From NCBI RefSeq assembly GCF_009800925.1, contig NZ_WOYF01000007.1, forward strand, positions 62,001-126,000: a stretch of 64,000 nucleotides of DNA, given 5' to 3'. Position 1 is the stretch's first letter. The number at the start of each line of letters is the position of its first letter. The position numbers and the translations under genes were made by a program. Source of the stretch: Budvicia diplopodorum. GTDB taxonomy: Bacteria; Pseudomonadota; Gammaproteobacteria; Enterobacterales; Enterobacteriaceae. This document shows, one piece after another, positions 48,888 through 58,427 of the stretch. The notes below the pieces were generated by a model. That model did not search any database. It saw only the letters and a program-made list of their open reading frames with translations, and was not told the origin of the DNA.

Positions 48888-49292
48888 GTGAGTAACTTGC
48901 TGTTCCGATGGCCCGTTCGGGTCTATTTTGAAGATACTGACGCCGGCGGTGTGGTTTACCATGCCCGTTATGCAGCCTTCTATGAAAGAGCGCGCACAGA
49001 GATGCTGCGTCAATACAATTATAATCAGCAACAATTGCTTAGTGAGCATGTCGCTTTCGCTGTCCGCCGAATGTCCGTTGAGTATATTTCTCCTGCCCGT
49101 CTTGATGACATGCTGGAGATTGAAACTGAAATAGTCGCCATCGGGGGCGCATCCCTTACGTTTGCACAACGCATCTTTGACCAACATAGTAAATTACTTA
49201 GCCAGGCCGATGTGTTAGTAGCATGTGTTGATTCACACCTAATGAAGCCAATAAAACTTCCTAGGTCTATTGTCGCGGAGTTAAATAAGTGA
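48888..49292 (+). CDS. ybgC: Acyl-CoA thioesterase YbgC
   Basis: A hot-dog-fold thioesterase of 134 residues, first gene of the tol-pal operon. The active-site region is [16 protein letters not shown] with the catalytic Asp. It starts at GTG, like its E. coli counterpart. Its last codons overlap tolQ by 4 bp. Confidence 0.95.
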   Translation: MSNLLFRWPVRVYFEDTDAGGVVYHARYAAFYERARTEMLRQYNYNQQQLLSEHVAFAVRRMSVEYISPARLDDMLEIETEIVAIGGASLTFAQRIFDQHSKLLSQADVLVACVDSHLMKPIKLPRSIVAELNK

Positions 49293-49972
49293 CTGAAATG
49301 AATATCATGAGCCTGTTCTTAGAGGCTAGTTTACTTGTTAAATTTGTAATGCTGATTCTGGCCGGGTTCTCTATTGCATCTTGGGCTATTATTATCCAGC
49401 GTACTCGGATTCTGAGTACGGCAAGACGCGACGCTGAAGCTTTCGAAGATAAATTTTGGTCGGGTATCGATTTATCCCGCCTATACCAAGAAAGTAGCGC
49501 TCGTCGTGATGAGTTAGGTGGTTCTGAACAAATTTTTTATTCTGGTTTTAAAGAGTTTGCCCGTATCCATCGTGCAAACAATCATGCGCCAGAAGCGGCA
49601 ATTGAAGGTGCGACTCGCGCTATGCGTTTGTCTCTGAACCGTGAGCTTGAGAATCTGGAAAACCATATTCCATTCCTCGGCGTTGTGGGTTCTATCAGCC
49701 CGTACATCGGTCTGTTTGGTACCGTATGGGGGATCATGCACTCCTTTATCGCACTGGGTGCCGTAAAGCAGGCTACCTTACAGATGGTAGCACCGGGTAT
49801 TGCAGAAGCCTTGATTGCAACGGCCATTGGTCTGTTTGCCGCTATCCCTGCCGTAATGGCTCATAGTCGCCTTAACCTGCGAGTTGTCAAACTTGAGCAG
49901 AATTATGATAACTTTATGGAAGAATTTACCACTATTCTCCATCGTCAGGCGTTCTCTACTGAGACTAAATAG
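49289..49972 (+). CDS. tolQ: Tol-Pal proton channel subunit TolQ
   Basis: An ExbB/MotA-type inner-membrane protein of 227 residues with three membrane helices. The conserved part [20 protein letters not shown] and the [13 protein letters not shown] helix line the channel. GTG 49289 gives VTEMNIMSL, comparable to the E. coli VTDMNI start. With TolR it powers outer-membrane constriction at division. Confidence 0.98.
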   Translation: MTEMNIMSLFLEASLLVKFVMLILAGFSIASWAIIIQRTRILSTARRDAEAFEDKFWSGIDLSRLYQESSARRDELGGSEQIFYSGFKEFARIHRANNHAPEAAIEGATRAMRLSLNRELENLENHIPFLGVVGSISPYIGLFGTVWGIMHSFIALGAVKQATLQMVAPGIAEALIATAIGLFAAIPAVMAHSRLNLRVVKLEQNYDNFMEEFTTILHRQAFSTETK

Positions 49973-49986
49973 GCTAGGGGGTTAAC

Positions 49987-50418
49987 GTGGCGTATAAGCG
50001 TTCTCGGCGCGGTCGTGATACCAAAGCCGAAATCAATATTGTTCCGCTATTGGACGTCTTGTTGGTGCTGTTGTTGATTTTTATGGCAACGGCCCCAATT
50101 ATTACCCAAAGCGTTGAGGTTGATTTACCTGATGCTACCGATTCAACCGCAGTCGCATCTGATAATAAGCCGCCGGTGATTGTCGAAGTTTCAGGCATTG
50201 GTCAATATACGTTGAGGATTGGTGCTGAAAGTATTCCTCAAATACCTGAACAGCAGGTGGTTTCCGAAGCACAGGCCCGACTGGCCGAAGACCCGAAAAC
50301 GGTATTCTTAATCGGCGGGGCTAAAGAAGTTCCTTACGATGAAGTGATTAAAGCGTTAAATATGCTTCATAAGGCCGGCGTGAAGTCTGTCGGGCTGATG
50401 ACTCAGCCAATTAATTAG
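49987..50418 (+). CDS. tolR: Tol-Pal proton channel subunit TolR
   Basis: A 143-residue ExbD-type protein with one membrane helix. The protonated Asp is in VPLLDVLLVLLLIFM. The periplasmic domain contains FLIGGAKEVPYDEV. GTG start, 14 bp after tolQ. Confidence 0.98.
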   Translation: MAYKRSRRGRDTKAEINIVPLLDVLLVLLLIFMATAPIITQSVEVDLPDATDSTAVASDNKPPVIVEVSGIGQYTLRIGAESIPQIPEQQVVSEAQARLAEDPKTVFLIGGAKEVPYDEVIKALNMLHKAGVKSVGLMTQPIN

Positions 50419-50435
50419 TTTTTGGAAAACAGCGC

Positions 50436-51494
50436 GTGGGAAAGGCTACAGAGCAAAACGATAAATTAAACCGTTCCGTGATGGTTTCGATAATCTTGCA
50501 TATTTTAGTGCTCGGCATTTTAGCTATTGGCGCATTTATGCAAAAAGATGTCATCTTGGGTGGAAATAATGGAGGCGGCGCTGTTATTGACGCAGTTATG
50601 GTCGATCCTAGCGCAATGGCCCAGCAGTCAGAGCGAATAAGTCAGCAAAAGACCGACGCTAAACAGGCTGAAAAACGTCGTAAGCAAGAAGCCGATCGTC
50701 AGGCCGAAGAGCTAAAGCAGCAGCAGGCCGCTGAGCAGAAAAAACTGAAGCAGCAAGAGCTTGACCGTCTGAAGTCTGAAGATGCTCAGAAGAAGGCTGA
50801 AGCCGACACGGCTAAAGCTAAATCGGAAACAGCCAAGGCCGAAGCGGCAAAAGTCAAAGCTGATGCAGAAGCTGCACAGGCTAAAGCCGATGCGGAAGTA
50901 CAAAAGAAGGCGGCAGAAGCGAAGCAGCAGGCCGATGATGCTAAAAAAGCAGCAGAAGCGAAGAAACAGGCTGATGACGCTAAAAAAGCAGCAGAAGCGA
51001 AGCAGCAGGCCGATGATGCTAAAAAAGCAGCGGAAGCGAAGAAGCAAGCTGATGATGCTAAAAAAGCATCCGATGCCAAAAAGGCCGCTGATGACAAGAA
51101 AGCTGCTGCTGAGGCAGCAAAACAGAGCGCCGACGTTGATGACATCTTTAGCGGTTTGACTTCAGATAAAAATACGCCATCAAACAATGGAGCATCAGGC
51201 GGCGGTACTAAAGCCGGTGCTTCTGGCCCGGAAGTTGACGGTTATATGAGTCAGGTTCAAGCGGCGTTGATGAGGAACTTTTTCGACGCTCAGTTGTATA
51301 AAGGAAAGACCTGTACGTTGCGAATTAAGATGGCTCCTGACGGTACAATCTATGATGTTAAAGCCGAAGGCGGCGATCCAGCACTGTGCCAGGTAGCTAT
51401 CGCAGCGGCAAAAGTAACTAAGCTGCCTAAGCCACCGTCTACTGAAATTTATGAGAAGTTTAAAAATGCTCCCATAGATTTTAAGCCTCAGTGA
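50436..51494 (+). CDS. tolA: Cell-envelope integrity protein TolA
   Basis: Links the inner membrane to Pal and is also an import route for group A colicins and filamentous phage in relatives. The 352-residue protein has an N-terminal anchor helix (about 15-40), a long Lys/Ala/Glu/Gln-rich helical rod (about 65-235) and a C-terminal globular domain with the Cys pair TCTLRIKM/ALCQVAI. The rod contains four tandem copies of a 13-residue unit (listed separately). Start GTG 50436. Confidence 0.97.
   Translation: MGKATEQNDKLNRSVMVSIILHILVLGILAIGAFMQKDVILGGNNGGGAVIDAVMVDPSAMAQQSERISQQKTDAKQAEKRRKQEADRQAEELKQQQAAEQKKLKQQELDRLKSEDAQKKAEADTAKAKSETAKAEAAKVKADAEAAQAKADAEVQKKAAEAKQQADDAKKAAEAKKQADDAKKAAEAKQQADDAKKAAEAKKQADDAKKASDAKKAADDKKAAAEAAKQSADVDDIFSGLTSDKNTPSNNGASGGGTKAGASGPEVDGYMSQVQAALMRNFFDAQLYKGKTCTLRIKMAPDGTIYDVKAEGGDPALCQVAIAAAKVTKLPKPPSTEIYEKFKNAPIDFKPQ
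50904..51059 (+). repeat. Tandem 39-bp repeats in the TolA rod
   Basis: Four consecutive copies of a unit coding for KKAAEAK(Q/K)QADDA. The third copy is nearly identical in DNA to the first and the fourth to the second. Such arrays can change length by slippage. Confidence 0.9.
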
Positions 51495-51633
51495 TGAAAG
51501 AATACCAACATAAATAACGCTTAGGTTTGATTTACGGTTTTTTTATGACCAATATTTTAAGGCTTAAGCTATACCGCTTTACTACTAATGAGCAATTTAT
51601 CTTGGCCTAGAAGGTCTAGATAAGGGAGAGAAC

Positions 51634-52926
51634 ATGAAGCATGCATTTCGACTAGCTATGGGCCTGCTTATTTTATGGGCATCTGTGTTACACGCTGAAG
51701 TCAGAATCGTTATTACCCAAGGCGTTGACTCGGCTCGTCCTATTGGCGTTGTTCCGTTTAAATGGACTGGTTCAGGATCTGCGCCTGAAGATATTGGTGA
51801 AATTGTTGCATCTGATTTAAGAAATAGCGGTAAATTTAATCCGTTAGCTCCAAATCGCAATCCTCAATCACCGACGTCGGTTTCTGAAGTGACCCCAGCG
51901 GCATGGTCTGCGTTAGGTATTACTGCGGTAGTTATTGGCCAAATTCAACCAAGTGCTGACGGTAGCTTCTTAGTTTCTTACCAACTGGTTGACACATCTG
52001 CCGCTACGCCAAGCGTACTGTCTCAGAACCAATACAAAGTGACTAAGCAATGGCTACGCTACGCTAGCCATACGGCTAGCGATGAATCTTTTGAGAAGTT
52101 GACCGGTATTAAAGGTGCATTCCGCACCCGTATTGCCTATGTTGTGCGTAAAGCGGGCGGCCAATTCCCACACGAACTTCGCGTGGCCGACTACGATGGC
52201 TATAACCAGCTTGTTGTTCACCGTTCACCGGAGCCGTTAATGTCTCCGGCATGGTCTGCAGACGGTAGTAAGATTGCCTACGTTACGTTTGAGAGTGGGC
52301 GTTCAGAGTTAGTCTCCCAAACCTTGGCTAACGGCGCAATTCAAAAGGTTGCCTCTTTCCCTCGTCACAATGGTGCTCCGGCATTCTCACCTGACGGCAG
52401 AAAATTGGCGTTTGCTTTGTCTAAAGACGGCAGCTTAAATTTATACGTGATGGATCTGGCTTCAAATCAGATAAGCCAAGTAACTCGAGGTCATAGCAAC
52501 GACACTGAGCCATCTTGGTATCCTGACAGCCAAACTCTGGCCTATACTTCAGATCAGGGTGGTAGACCACAGATTTATAAAGTTAATATTAACGGCGGTG
52601 CGCCGGCTCGCGTTTCTTGGGAAGGTGGTCAAAACCAAGATACCGATGTTTCACCAGACGGCAAATTCATGACCATGGTGAGCTCGGCAAGCGGTCAACA
52701 GCACATATCTAAAATGGATCTGGAAACAGGGTCGGTGCAAGTATTGACTGAGACCATGTTGGATGAAACGCCTAGCATCGCACCTAACGGTACTATGATT
52801 ATCTACAGTGCCACTGAAGGGCTGGGTAGCGTATTACGTTTAGTGTCGACCGATGGGCGTTTTAAAGCGCGTCTTCCGACGACTGAAGGTCAGGTTAAAT
52901 TCCCTGCTTGGTCGCCGTATTTGTAA
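51634..52926 (+). CDS. tolB: Tol-Pal periplasmic beta-propeller protein
   Basis: A 430-residue periplasmic protein. The signal peptide ends at VLHA before EVRIVITQG. The N-terminal domain (about 22-160) is followed by a six-bladed propeller with WD40-like SPDG and AWSADG repeats. It binds Pal. A 139-bp gap separates it from tolA; an own promoter there is possible. Confidence 0.98.
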   Translation: MKHAFRLAMGLLILWASVLHAEVRIVITQGVDSARPIGVVPFKWTGSGSAPEDIGEIVASDLRNSGKFNPLAPNRNPQSPTSVSEVTPAAWSALGITAVVIGQIQPSADGSFLVSYQLVDTSAATPSVLSQNQYKVTKQWLRYASHTASDESFEKLTGIKGAFRTRIAYVVRKAGGQFPHELRVADYDGYNQLVVHRSPEPLMSPAWSADGSKIAYVTFESGRSELVSQTLANGAIQKVASFPRHNGAPAFSPDGRKLAFALSKDGSLNLYVMDLASNQISQVTRGHSNDTEPSWYPDSQTLAYTSDQGGRPQIYKVNINGGAPARVSWEGGQNQDTDVSPDGKFMTMVSSASGQQHISKMDLETGSVQVLTETMLDETPSIAPNGTMIIYSATEGLGSVLRLVSTDGRFKARLPTTEGQVKFPAWSPYL

Positions 52927-52977
52927 TGTAATGCATATGTGAATATGTATGGCAAATTTATTTAAAAGGATCGAAAA

Positions 52978-53502
52978 ATGCAACTGAACAAAGTGCTAAA
53001 AGGGCTGATGCTGGCTTTACCTATTCTTGCTGTGGCTGCCTGTAGCTCAACGTCTAATAAAGATAACGATCAGTCTGGCCTAAACGGTAGCGGCGGTATG
53101 TTAAACGGCGGTAGCGGAATGGGAAGTGGTAATGGTTCCGCCGATGAACAAGCTCGTTTAGCGATGCAAGAGCTGCAAAGAAACAATATCGTATACTTTG
53201 ATTTTGACCGTTACGATGTGCGTTCTGATTTCGCTCAAATGCTGGATGCTCATGCAGCGTTCCTGCGTTCAAACCCGTCTTTCAAAGTAACCGTTGAAGG
53301 TCATGCGGATGAGCGCGGTACGCCAGAATACAACATCGCACTGGGCGAGCGTCGTTCTAGCGCAGTTAAAATGTATCTGCAAGGCAAAGGCGTATCTAGC
53401 GACCAAATCTCTATCGTATCTTACGGTAAAGAAAAACCAGCCGTGTTAGGTCATGACGAAGCTGCGTTTTCTAAAAACCGTCGTGCAGTACTGGTTTACT
53501 AA
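52978..53502 (+). CDS. pal: Peptidoglycan-associated lipoprotein
   Basis: An outer-membrane lipoprotein of 174 residues. The lipobox LAVAAC places the acylated Cys at 22. A Gly/Ser/Asn-rich linker follows (about 35-55), then the OmpA-like peptidoglycan-binding domain with [12 protein letters not shown] and [14 protein letters not shown]. It would receive its N-acyl chain from Lnt, encoded at 3944-5473. Confidence 0.99.
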   Translation: MQLNKVLKGLMLALPILAVAACSSTSNKDNDQSGLNGSGGMLNGGSGMGSGNGSADEQARLAMQELQRNNIVYFDFDRYDVRSDFAQMLDAHAAFLRSNPSFKVTVEGHADERGTPEYNIALGERRSSAVKMYLQGKGVSSDQISIVSYGKEKPAVLGHDEAAFSKNRRAVLVY

Positions 53503-53511
53503 GAGAACAAC

Positions 53512-54261
53512 ATGAACAGTAATTTCAGATGTTATTTACTAAGTCTGTCGTTACTGGCTGGCATAGCGGCCCCTTGGGCTGCTATTGCTGCTTCAACTGA
53601 CGATCGTCTTACTCAGCTTGAGCGAATATCTGATGCCCACAGCCAGCTATTTACACAACTGCAGCAGCAGTTTTCGGATATGCAAAGGGATGTGGATACA
53701 CTGCGTGGACAGATTCAGACCAGCCAGTATCAAGTGGATCAGATCGTAGAAAGACAAAAATTCATTTTGCAGCAAATGGATGAGCTGAGCTCTAAAGGTT
53801 CTGCAGCCGCAGCGACCACCGGAGCAACAGCGGCCGCTGGAGCCACTACTTCAACGCCAGCTACCGGTTCTGCACCTGCTAGTACGGGTAATGAAAAGCA
53901 GGACTATGATAACGCTGTGGCGCTGGTTGTTAATACCAAAGATTACGATCGTGCTATTTCGGCATTTCAAAGTTTTGTGAAGCAATATCCAAAGTCAACC
54001 TACCAGTCGAACGCTAATTACTGGTTAGGCCAGCTGTTTTACAACAAAGGCAAAAAAGACGATGCGTCATACTATTTTGCTACCGTTGTTAAAGACTATC
54101 CGAAATCGCCAAAAGCTGCTGAATCCATGCTGAAAGTGGGCATTATCATGCAAGAGAAGGGCGACAAAGATAAAGCGAAAGCGGTGTATCAACGTGTTGT
54201 TAGTCAGTATGCCAATACGGATATTGCGAAACAGGCTGAAAAGCGTTTAGCTGGTCTGTAA
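53512..54261 (+). CDS. cpoB: Cell division coordinator CpoB (YbgF)
   Basis: A periplasmic protein that couples Tol-Pal with PBP1B. A signal peptide ends about residue 27 (AAIAAS), followed by a coiled-coil trimerisation domain (about 30-95), an Ala/Thr-rich linker and a C-terminal TPR domain (YDNAVALVVNTKDYDRAIS onwards). 249 residues, 9 bp after pal. Confidence 0.97.
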   Translation: MNSNFRCYLLSLSLLAGIAAPWAAIAASTDDRLTQLERISDAHSQLFTQLQQQFSDMQRDVDTLRGQIQTSQYQVDQIVERQKFILQQMDELSSKGSAAAATTGATAAAGATTSTPATGSAPASTGNEKQDYDNAVALVVNTKDYDRAISAFQSFVKQYPKSTYQSNANYWLGQLFYNKGKKDDASYYFATVVKDYPKSPKAAESMLKVGIIMQEKGDKDKAKAVYQRVVSQYANTDIAKQAEKRLAGL

Positions 54262-54367
54262 TGGCCTTGAGTCGTGATAGTCTGCCTACTATTTTATCTG
54301 ATTGTGCATTTTATGAGTCTAACCGAGTGAAATTCAGGCAGTTAGACTCTGAAAGATGAAATTATTG

Positions 54368-54395
54368 TTGCACACTGTCAGTAATTCAGTAATAT
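54368..54395 (+). promoter_or_regulatory. Promoter of the tRNA-Lys genes
   Basis: TTGCAC-N16-TAATAT, followed by ATGCCGCC, lies about 40 bp before the first tRNA-Lys. A good match to a housekeeping promoter with a GC-rich start region. Confidence 0.6.
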
Positions 54396-54437
54396 ATGCC
54401 GCCGTTGCCGGAGATAACTGGGAACGGTAAAAACGTT

Positions 54438-54513
54438 GGGGCGTTAGCTCAGTCGGTAGAGCAGTTGACTTTTAATCAATTGGTCGCAGGTTCGAATCCT
54501 GCACGCCCCACCA
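54438..54513 (+). tRNA. tRNA-Lys (anticodon UUU)
   Basis: A 76-nt gene with encoded CCA. The acceptor stem is GGGGCGT/ACGCCCC and the anticodon loop is CTTTTAA. The E. coli gene has GGGTCGT here, a compensated change. Confidence 0.98.
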
Positions 54514-54568
54514 CTCTTTTATCAATCAAAGAGTACCGTTGGGTCCGACGATAAAGTATTAAGAAATT

Positions 54569-54644
54569 GGGGCGTTAGCTCAGTCGGTAGAGCAGTTGAC
54601 TTTTAATCAATTGGTCGCAGGTTCGAATCCTGCACGCCCCACCA
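54569..54644 (+). tRNA. tRNA-Lys (anticodon UUU), second copy
   Basis: Identical to the copy at 54438, separated by a 55-bp spacer. An intrinsic terminator follows 7 bp later. Confidence 0.98.
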
Positions 54645-54853
54645 ATTTCAGAAAAAAGCGCCTAAGGCGCTTTTTTCGTTTATAGTCCACGGAAGCCAAA
54701 GCGTGCCGGATGAGAACCTAAAGGTTCGAGCCGAGCGCAGCGAGACAATGTTATCGAAGATAACGGCCCGTAGGGTGAGGCCAACGGCCGAATAATCCTG
54801 CACGCCCCACCAATTTCAGAAAAAAGCGCCTTAGGCGCTTTTTTCGTTTATAG
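54626..54853 (+). repeat. Direct repeat of tRNA-Lys tail plus terminator around a structured cassette
   Basis: A 60-bp segment at 54626-54685 (last 19 nt of tRNA-Lys, 7-nt spacer, terminator and CGTTTATAG) recurs at 54794-54853 with one mismatch in the loop region. Between them lie 108 bp containing small hairpins: GAACC/GGTTC (54714-54727), GTTATC/GATAAC (54740-54754) and paired GGCC words. It resembles an attachment-site type duplication or a third tRNA-Lys whose body was replaced by another sequence. No reading frame is present. Confidence 0.75.
54652..54676 (+). terminator. Terminator of the tRNA-Lys genes
   Basis: AAAAAAGCGCC-TAA-GGCGCTTTTTT, an 11-bp stem with a T-run in its 3' arm. 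A near-identical copy recurs 168 bp downstream. Confidence 0.95.
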
Positions 54854-55334
54854 CATCTGAGCTAAAAAACATCGCTCCTCGGCCGCTAGAAAAAGATAGT
54901 ATTTCGACATTGTGTTCGCGGACGAAACTTACGCTGCAATCCAATTAAACCAATCTGTCAGCAACCTCACAATGTTCGAGCTATAACCAAATCAAACCTC
55001 TTTGTCAGCCCTGTCTATCAGTGAACCATTAATTCTAATTTTATCATCCTGAACGCCTGTCTAAGCCTCTTAACCATCAACCCCGATCATTGAGTCACTT
55101 TGGCTAATAAATCCCATAGCCTGACTTCACGCGGCTCACATGGCTATGCTTACCGTTAATCGATAGACCATTTGTTCAATTTATAAGATATTCGTCAAAC
55201 AAAAATATGTTGAAGGGGATATTTACCGCCTAACTGTCTGTAATTGGCCGCAGATATAGATAGTATTGTTTGCTTATAGCAGATTGTTGTAGGCTGTAAG
55301 CTTGCTTCTATTATTTGACACCGGATGAGTGACG
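54854..55334. other. Gene-free region before aroG
   Basis: About 480 bp without a convincing gene, RNA or terminator. In E. coli nadA, pnuC and zitB lie between the tRNA cluster and aroG; no remains of them could be read. A TyrR box of the TGTAAA-N6-TTTACA type, expected before aroG, is not visible. Confidence 0.5.
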
Positions 55335-56387
55335 ATGAATTACCAAAATGATGATGTAAGAATAAAAGAAATAAATGAATTATTACCTCCGGTTGCCTTA
55401 CTGGAAAAGTATCCGGCAACGGAGACGGCGGCGGCAACGGTGTCTGGTGCCAGAGAAGCGATTCATAATATTCTCACCGGTGAAGACGATCGTTTATTAG
55501 TGGTTATTGGTCCTTGTTCCATTCATGACACCAAAGCTGCACTCGAATATGCCCAGCGCCTGTTGAATATTCGTTCACGTTTTGAACGTGAGCTGGAAAT
55601 CGTGATGCGCGTATATTTTGAAAAGCCGCGTACCACCGTTGGCTGGAAGGGCTTAATTAACGACCCGCATTTAGATAACAGCTATCAAATCAACGACGGC
55701 TTACGCATTGCGCGTAAATTGCTGCTGGATATCAACGACAGCGGTTTGCCGACGGCCGGTGAGTTCCTCGATATGATAACCCCGCAGTACATGGCTGATT
55801 TAATGAGTTGGGGAGCCATTGGTGCCAGAACCACAGAATCTCAGGTTCACCGTGAGCTGGCTTCGGGTTTATCGTGTCCGGTTGGGTTTAAAAACGGTAC
55901 CGATGGCACCATCAAAGTTGCTATTGATGCCGTCAACGCAGCCAGCGCGCCTCACTGCTTCTTATCGGTAAATAAATACGGACATTCAGCGATTGTGACT
56001 ACCCGAGGTAATCACGATTGCCATATTATTCTGCGCGGCGGTAAAGCACCAAACTACGGCCCGGAAGACGTACAGGCGGTTAAAGAGACGCTGAATAAGG
56101 CTAAACTGCCGCTAAACGTTATGATCGATTTCAGTCACGCTAACAGCTGTAAGCAATATAAAAAGCAGATGGAAGTTTGTGATAGCGTTTGCCAGCAAAT
56201 TGCCGCCGGAGATGCTGCGATTACCGGAGTGATGGTTGAAAGCCATCTGGTTGAAGGCGGGCAGGACTTAGAGGGCGGTAAGCCGCTGGTCTATGGCCAA
56301 AGCGTTACTGATGGCTGTATTGGCTGGGATGATACCGAGCTTCTGCTACAGAAGCTGGCCGATGCGGTTAAAGCGCGCCGTAAATAA
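55335..56387 (+). CDS. aroG: 3-deoxy-7-phosphoheptulonate synthase, Phe-sensitive type
   Basis: First enzyme of aromatic amino acid synthesis (DAHP synthase). The 350-residue protein has VVIGPCSIHD with the metal-binding Cys, the substrate loop EKPRTTVGWKGLINDP, and GARTTESQ. The N-terminus MNYQNDDVRIKEINELLPP matches the AroG isozyme more than AroF or AroH. ATG 55335 is chosen to match that start; a GTG two codons upstream is in frame. Confidence 0.96.
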   Translation: MNYQNDDVRIKEINELLPPVALLEKYPATETAAATVSGAREAIHNILTGEDDRLLVVIGPCSIHDTKAALEYAQRLLNIRSRFERELEIVMRVYFEKPRTTVGWKGLINDPHLDNSYQINDGLRIARKLLLDINDSGLPTAGEFLDMITPQYMADLMSWGAIGARTTESQVHRELASGLSCPVGFKNGTDGTIKVAIDAVNAASAPHCFLSVNKYGHSAIVTTRGNHDCHIILRGGKAPNYGPEDVQAVKETLNKAKLPLNVMIDFSHANSCKQYKKQMEVCDSVCQQIAAGDAAITGVMVESHLVEGGQDLEGGKPLVYGQSVTDGCIGWDDTELLLQKLADAVKARRK

Positions 56388-56401
56388 ATTGAGTTAAGAA
56401 T

Positions 56402-56430
56402 AGAAAAAGGGAAAGCGTAGGCTTTCCCTT
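56402..56430. terminator. Bidirectional terminator between aroG and gpmA
   Basis: AAGGGAAAGC-GTAG-GCTTTCCCTT is a perfect 10-bp stem. In the minus direction it is followed by a T-run, and in the plus direction by a T-rich stretch. Confidence 0.85.
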
Positions 56431-56455
56431 CTCATTTTTACCGGTTACACAACGG

Positions 56456-57208
56456 CTACTTTGCTTTTCCCTGATTGGCCACCGCCGCTGCCTTCGCGGC
56501 GATTTCATCGGCATTACCCAAATAATAGCGCTTAATTGGATTCATCTTTTCATCGAACTCATATACTAGCGGCACGCCGGTTGGAATATTCAACTCTAAG
56601 ATTTCATCTTCGCCCATATTGTCTAAGTACTTCACCATGGCTCTAATCGAGTTACCGTGGGCCGCAATAATGATGCGTTCACCTTTCGCCATACGGGGCT
56701 TAATCACGTCGGTCCAGTAGGGTACAACGCGCTCAATGGTGGTAGCCAAGCTTTCGGTTACCGGTAAATCCGCATCGTTCAGGTTTGCATAGCGGCGATC
56801 GTGGCCGGGATAACGTTCATCATCTTTGGTCAATTCCGGCGGGGTTACTGCAAAGCCTCGGCGCCAGAGTTTCACCTGCTCGTCACCGTATTTTTTAGCC
56901 GTTTCGGCCTTATTTAGCCCCTGAAGTGCGCCGTAATGACGTTCATTGAGCTTCCAGGATTTTTCTACCGGCAGCCATTGGGTATCCATTTGGTCCAAAA
57001 TATTCCACAGCGTATGAATAGCCCGCTTCAGCACCGAGGTATACGCGAAGTCAAAGGTAAAACCTTCGGCTTTTAACAGTTCGCCGGCCTGAATGGCCTC
57101 AGCACGCCCTTTATCCGATAATTCAACGTCGGTCCAGCCGGTAAAGCGGTTTTCTTTATTCCATTCACTTTCACCGTGTCTGACGAGAACTAATTTTGTT
57201 ACAGCCAT
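56456..57208 (-). CDS. gpmA: 2,3-bisphosphoglycerate-dependent phosphoglycerate mutase
   Basis: A glycolytic mutase of 250 residues. The phosphorylated His is in [11 protein letters not shown] and the second His in [15 protein letters not shown] 57208 has AAGGAG 7 nt upstream; an adjacent ATG at 57211 is closer to it. A Fur box lies just upstream, consistent with the known iron control of gpmA in E. coli. Confidence 0.98.
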   Translation of the reverse strand: MAVTKLVLVRHGESEWNKENRFTGWTDVELSDKGRAEAIQAGELLKAEGFTFDFAYTSVLKRAIHTLWNILDQMDTQWLPVEKSWKLNERHYGALQGLNKAETAKKYGDEQVKLWRRGFAVTPPELTKDDERYPGHDRRYANLNDADLPVTESLATTIERVVPYWTDVIKPRMAKGERIIIAAHGNSIRAMVKYLDNMGEDEILELNIPTGVPLVYEFDEKMNPIKRYYLGNADEIAAKAAAVANQGKAK

Positions 57209-57240
57209 CATTTTCTCCTTAATAAACTCGCGATACAAAT

Positions 57241-57259
57241 GGTAATGATTATCATTGTA
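57241..57259 (-). promoter_or_regulatory. Fur box upstream of gpmA
   Basis: GGTAATGATTATCATTGTA matches 15 of 19 positions of the consensus GATAATGATAATCATTATC and contains the perfect core AATGAT-T-ATCATT. It lies 33 bp before the start codon, so iron-loaded Fur should repress gpmA. Confidence 0.8.
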
Positions 57260-57353
57260 CTCTAAGCGAACGACAATTAAATAGCAGAATGTTGCTGATA
57301 TACAATCATAGTTGAATTAATCGGGGGAAGAATAAGATTCAGATAACATCGTG

Positions 57354-57377
57354 AAAAAGCCCGGTATTTCACCGGGC
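57354..57377 (-). terminator. Terminator of the gal operon
   Basis: GCCCGGT/ACCGGGC, a 7-bp stem with a 5-nt loop, followed by T5 in the minus direction, 7 bp after the galM stop codon. Confidence 0.8.
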
Positions 57378-57383
57378 GTTAGC

Positions 57384-58427
57384 CTAATTTGTCTCAAATT
57401 GATAAACCGTCATTGAACGGTAAGCCCCATCGGGTGATACCCAGCAGTCGGGCTGCGGCCAGTGCGGATGGTTAGGGCTGTTTGGTAGAAATTCAGTTTC
57501 CAGCGCCAGCCCGGCATGATTTTCATAAGTGCCACCGTCTCTGGCGGGGGTTCCCGCAAGGAAGTTACCGCTGTAGAGCTGCAGTGCAGGTTTGGTGGTG
57601 AATACCGACATCTTGACTTTGTTATCAGACGACCACAGGTGAGCCGCCGGTTTATCTCCGCTCAGGCACTGCGCATCAAGAAGGTAAGCGTGATCGTAGC
57701 CGCTGACCTGACGCTGGAATTCGTCCTGCAGGAAGTCTTGGCTAAGGGTCTTAGGCTGGCGGAAATCCATGCTGAGGCCATCTACCGGCGTTAAATCAGC
57801 GTTCGGAATTCCCTGACTATCGACGGGCAGGAACCTATCGCTATTTATTTGCAGCCGGTGCCCACGGCTATCATGGTTGATTCCGTCCAGATTAAAATAG
57901 GCGTGGTTAGTCATATTTATCGGGCAATCGCGATCGACCGTTGCCTGATAGCTGATTTCTACCCGATTATCATCGGTCAGGCTATAGGTCACCTCGACCC
58001 GCATATTGCCGGGGTAGCCATTGTCTCCATCTTCAGATTCTAGCCGGAACGTAACGGCTTGCTCAGCGCGCGTCAGAATCTCCCAACGACGTTTATCAAA
58101 GCTGTTTTCGCCGCCGTGGAGCTGATGTTCGCCCTGATTAGCGTTAAGAACAAGGGTTTTGCCCTGATGTTCAATGCGAGACTGAGAGATACGGTTAGCG
58201 TAACGGCCAACGGTCGCGCCTAAGTACGCCTGCTGGGCCAGATAGTCCTGCGGATGCTGACATCCCAGTAGCACTTCTCTTACGGACCCATCGAGCAAGG
58301 GCAAGCGGCACGAAAGCCATGTTGCCCCCCAGTCCATGGCTTGAATTTGGGTTCCTTGCGCATTTTTCAGCGTAACGAGGGTAAACGGTTTACCGTCCGG
58401 GGCTATTTGTCGTTGAGTATTTACCAT
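57384..58427 (-). CDS. galM: Galactose mutarotase (aldose 1-epimerase)
   Basis: Converts beta- to alpha-D-galactose for GalK. The 347-residue enzyme shows the catalytic His in [11 protein letters not shown] and the Glu in [16 protein letters not shown]. Its ATG lies inside the end of galK (7-bp overlap), with AGGAGG within galK. Last gene of galETKM. Confidence 0.97.
   Translation of the reverse strand: MVNTQRQIAPDGKPFTLVTLKNAQGTQIQAMDWGATWLSCRLPLLDGSVREVLLGCQHPQDYLAQQAYLGATVGRYANRISQSRIEHQGKTLVLNANQGEHQLHGGENSFDKRRWEILTRAEQAVTFRLESEDGDNGYPGNMRVEVTYSLTDDNRVEISYQATVDRDCPINMTNHAYFNLDGINHDSRGHRLQINSDRFLPVDSQGIPNADLTPVDGLSMDFRQPKTLSQDFLQDEFQRQVSGYDHAYLLDAQCLSGDKPAAHLWSSDNKVKMSVFTTKPALQLYSGNFLAGTPARDGGTYENHAGLALETEFLPNSPNHPHWPQPDCWVSPDGAYRSMTVYQFETN

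Noticed and set aside
50904-51059. CRISPR-like repetition of 39-bp units
   Set aside because: The units are contiguous, without spacers, and encode the TolA helical rod.
50786-51187. Long antisense ORFs opposite the TolA rod
   Set aside because: They are a by-product of the repeated Ala/Lys codons of tolA and consist of low-complexity Ala/Ser or Phe/Leu/Arg sequence.
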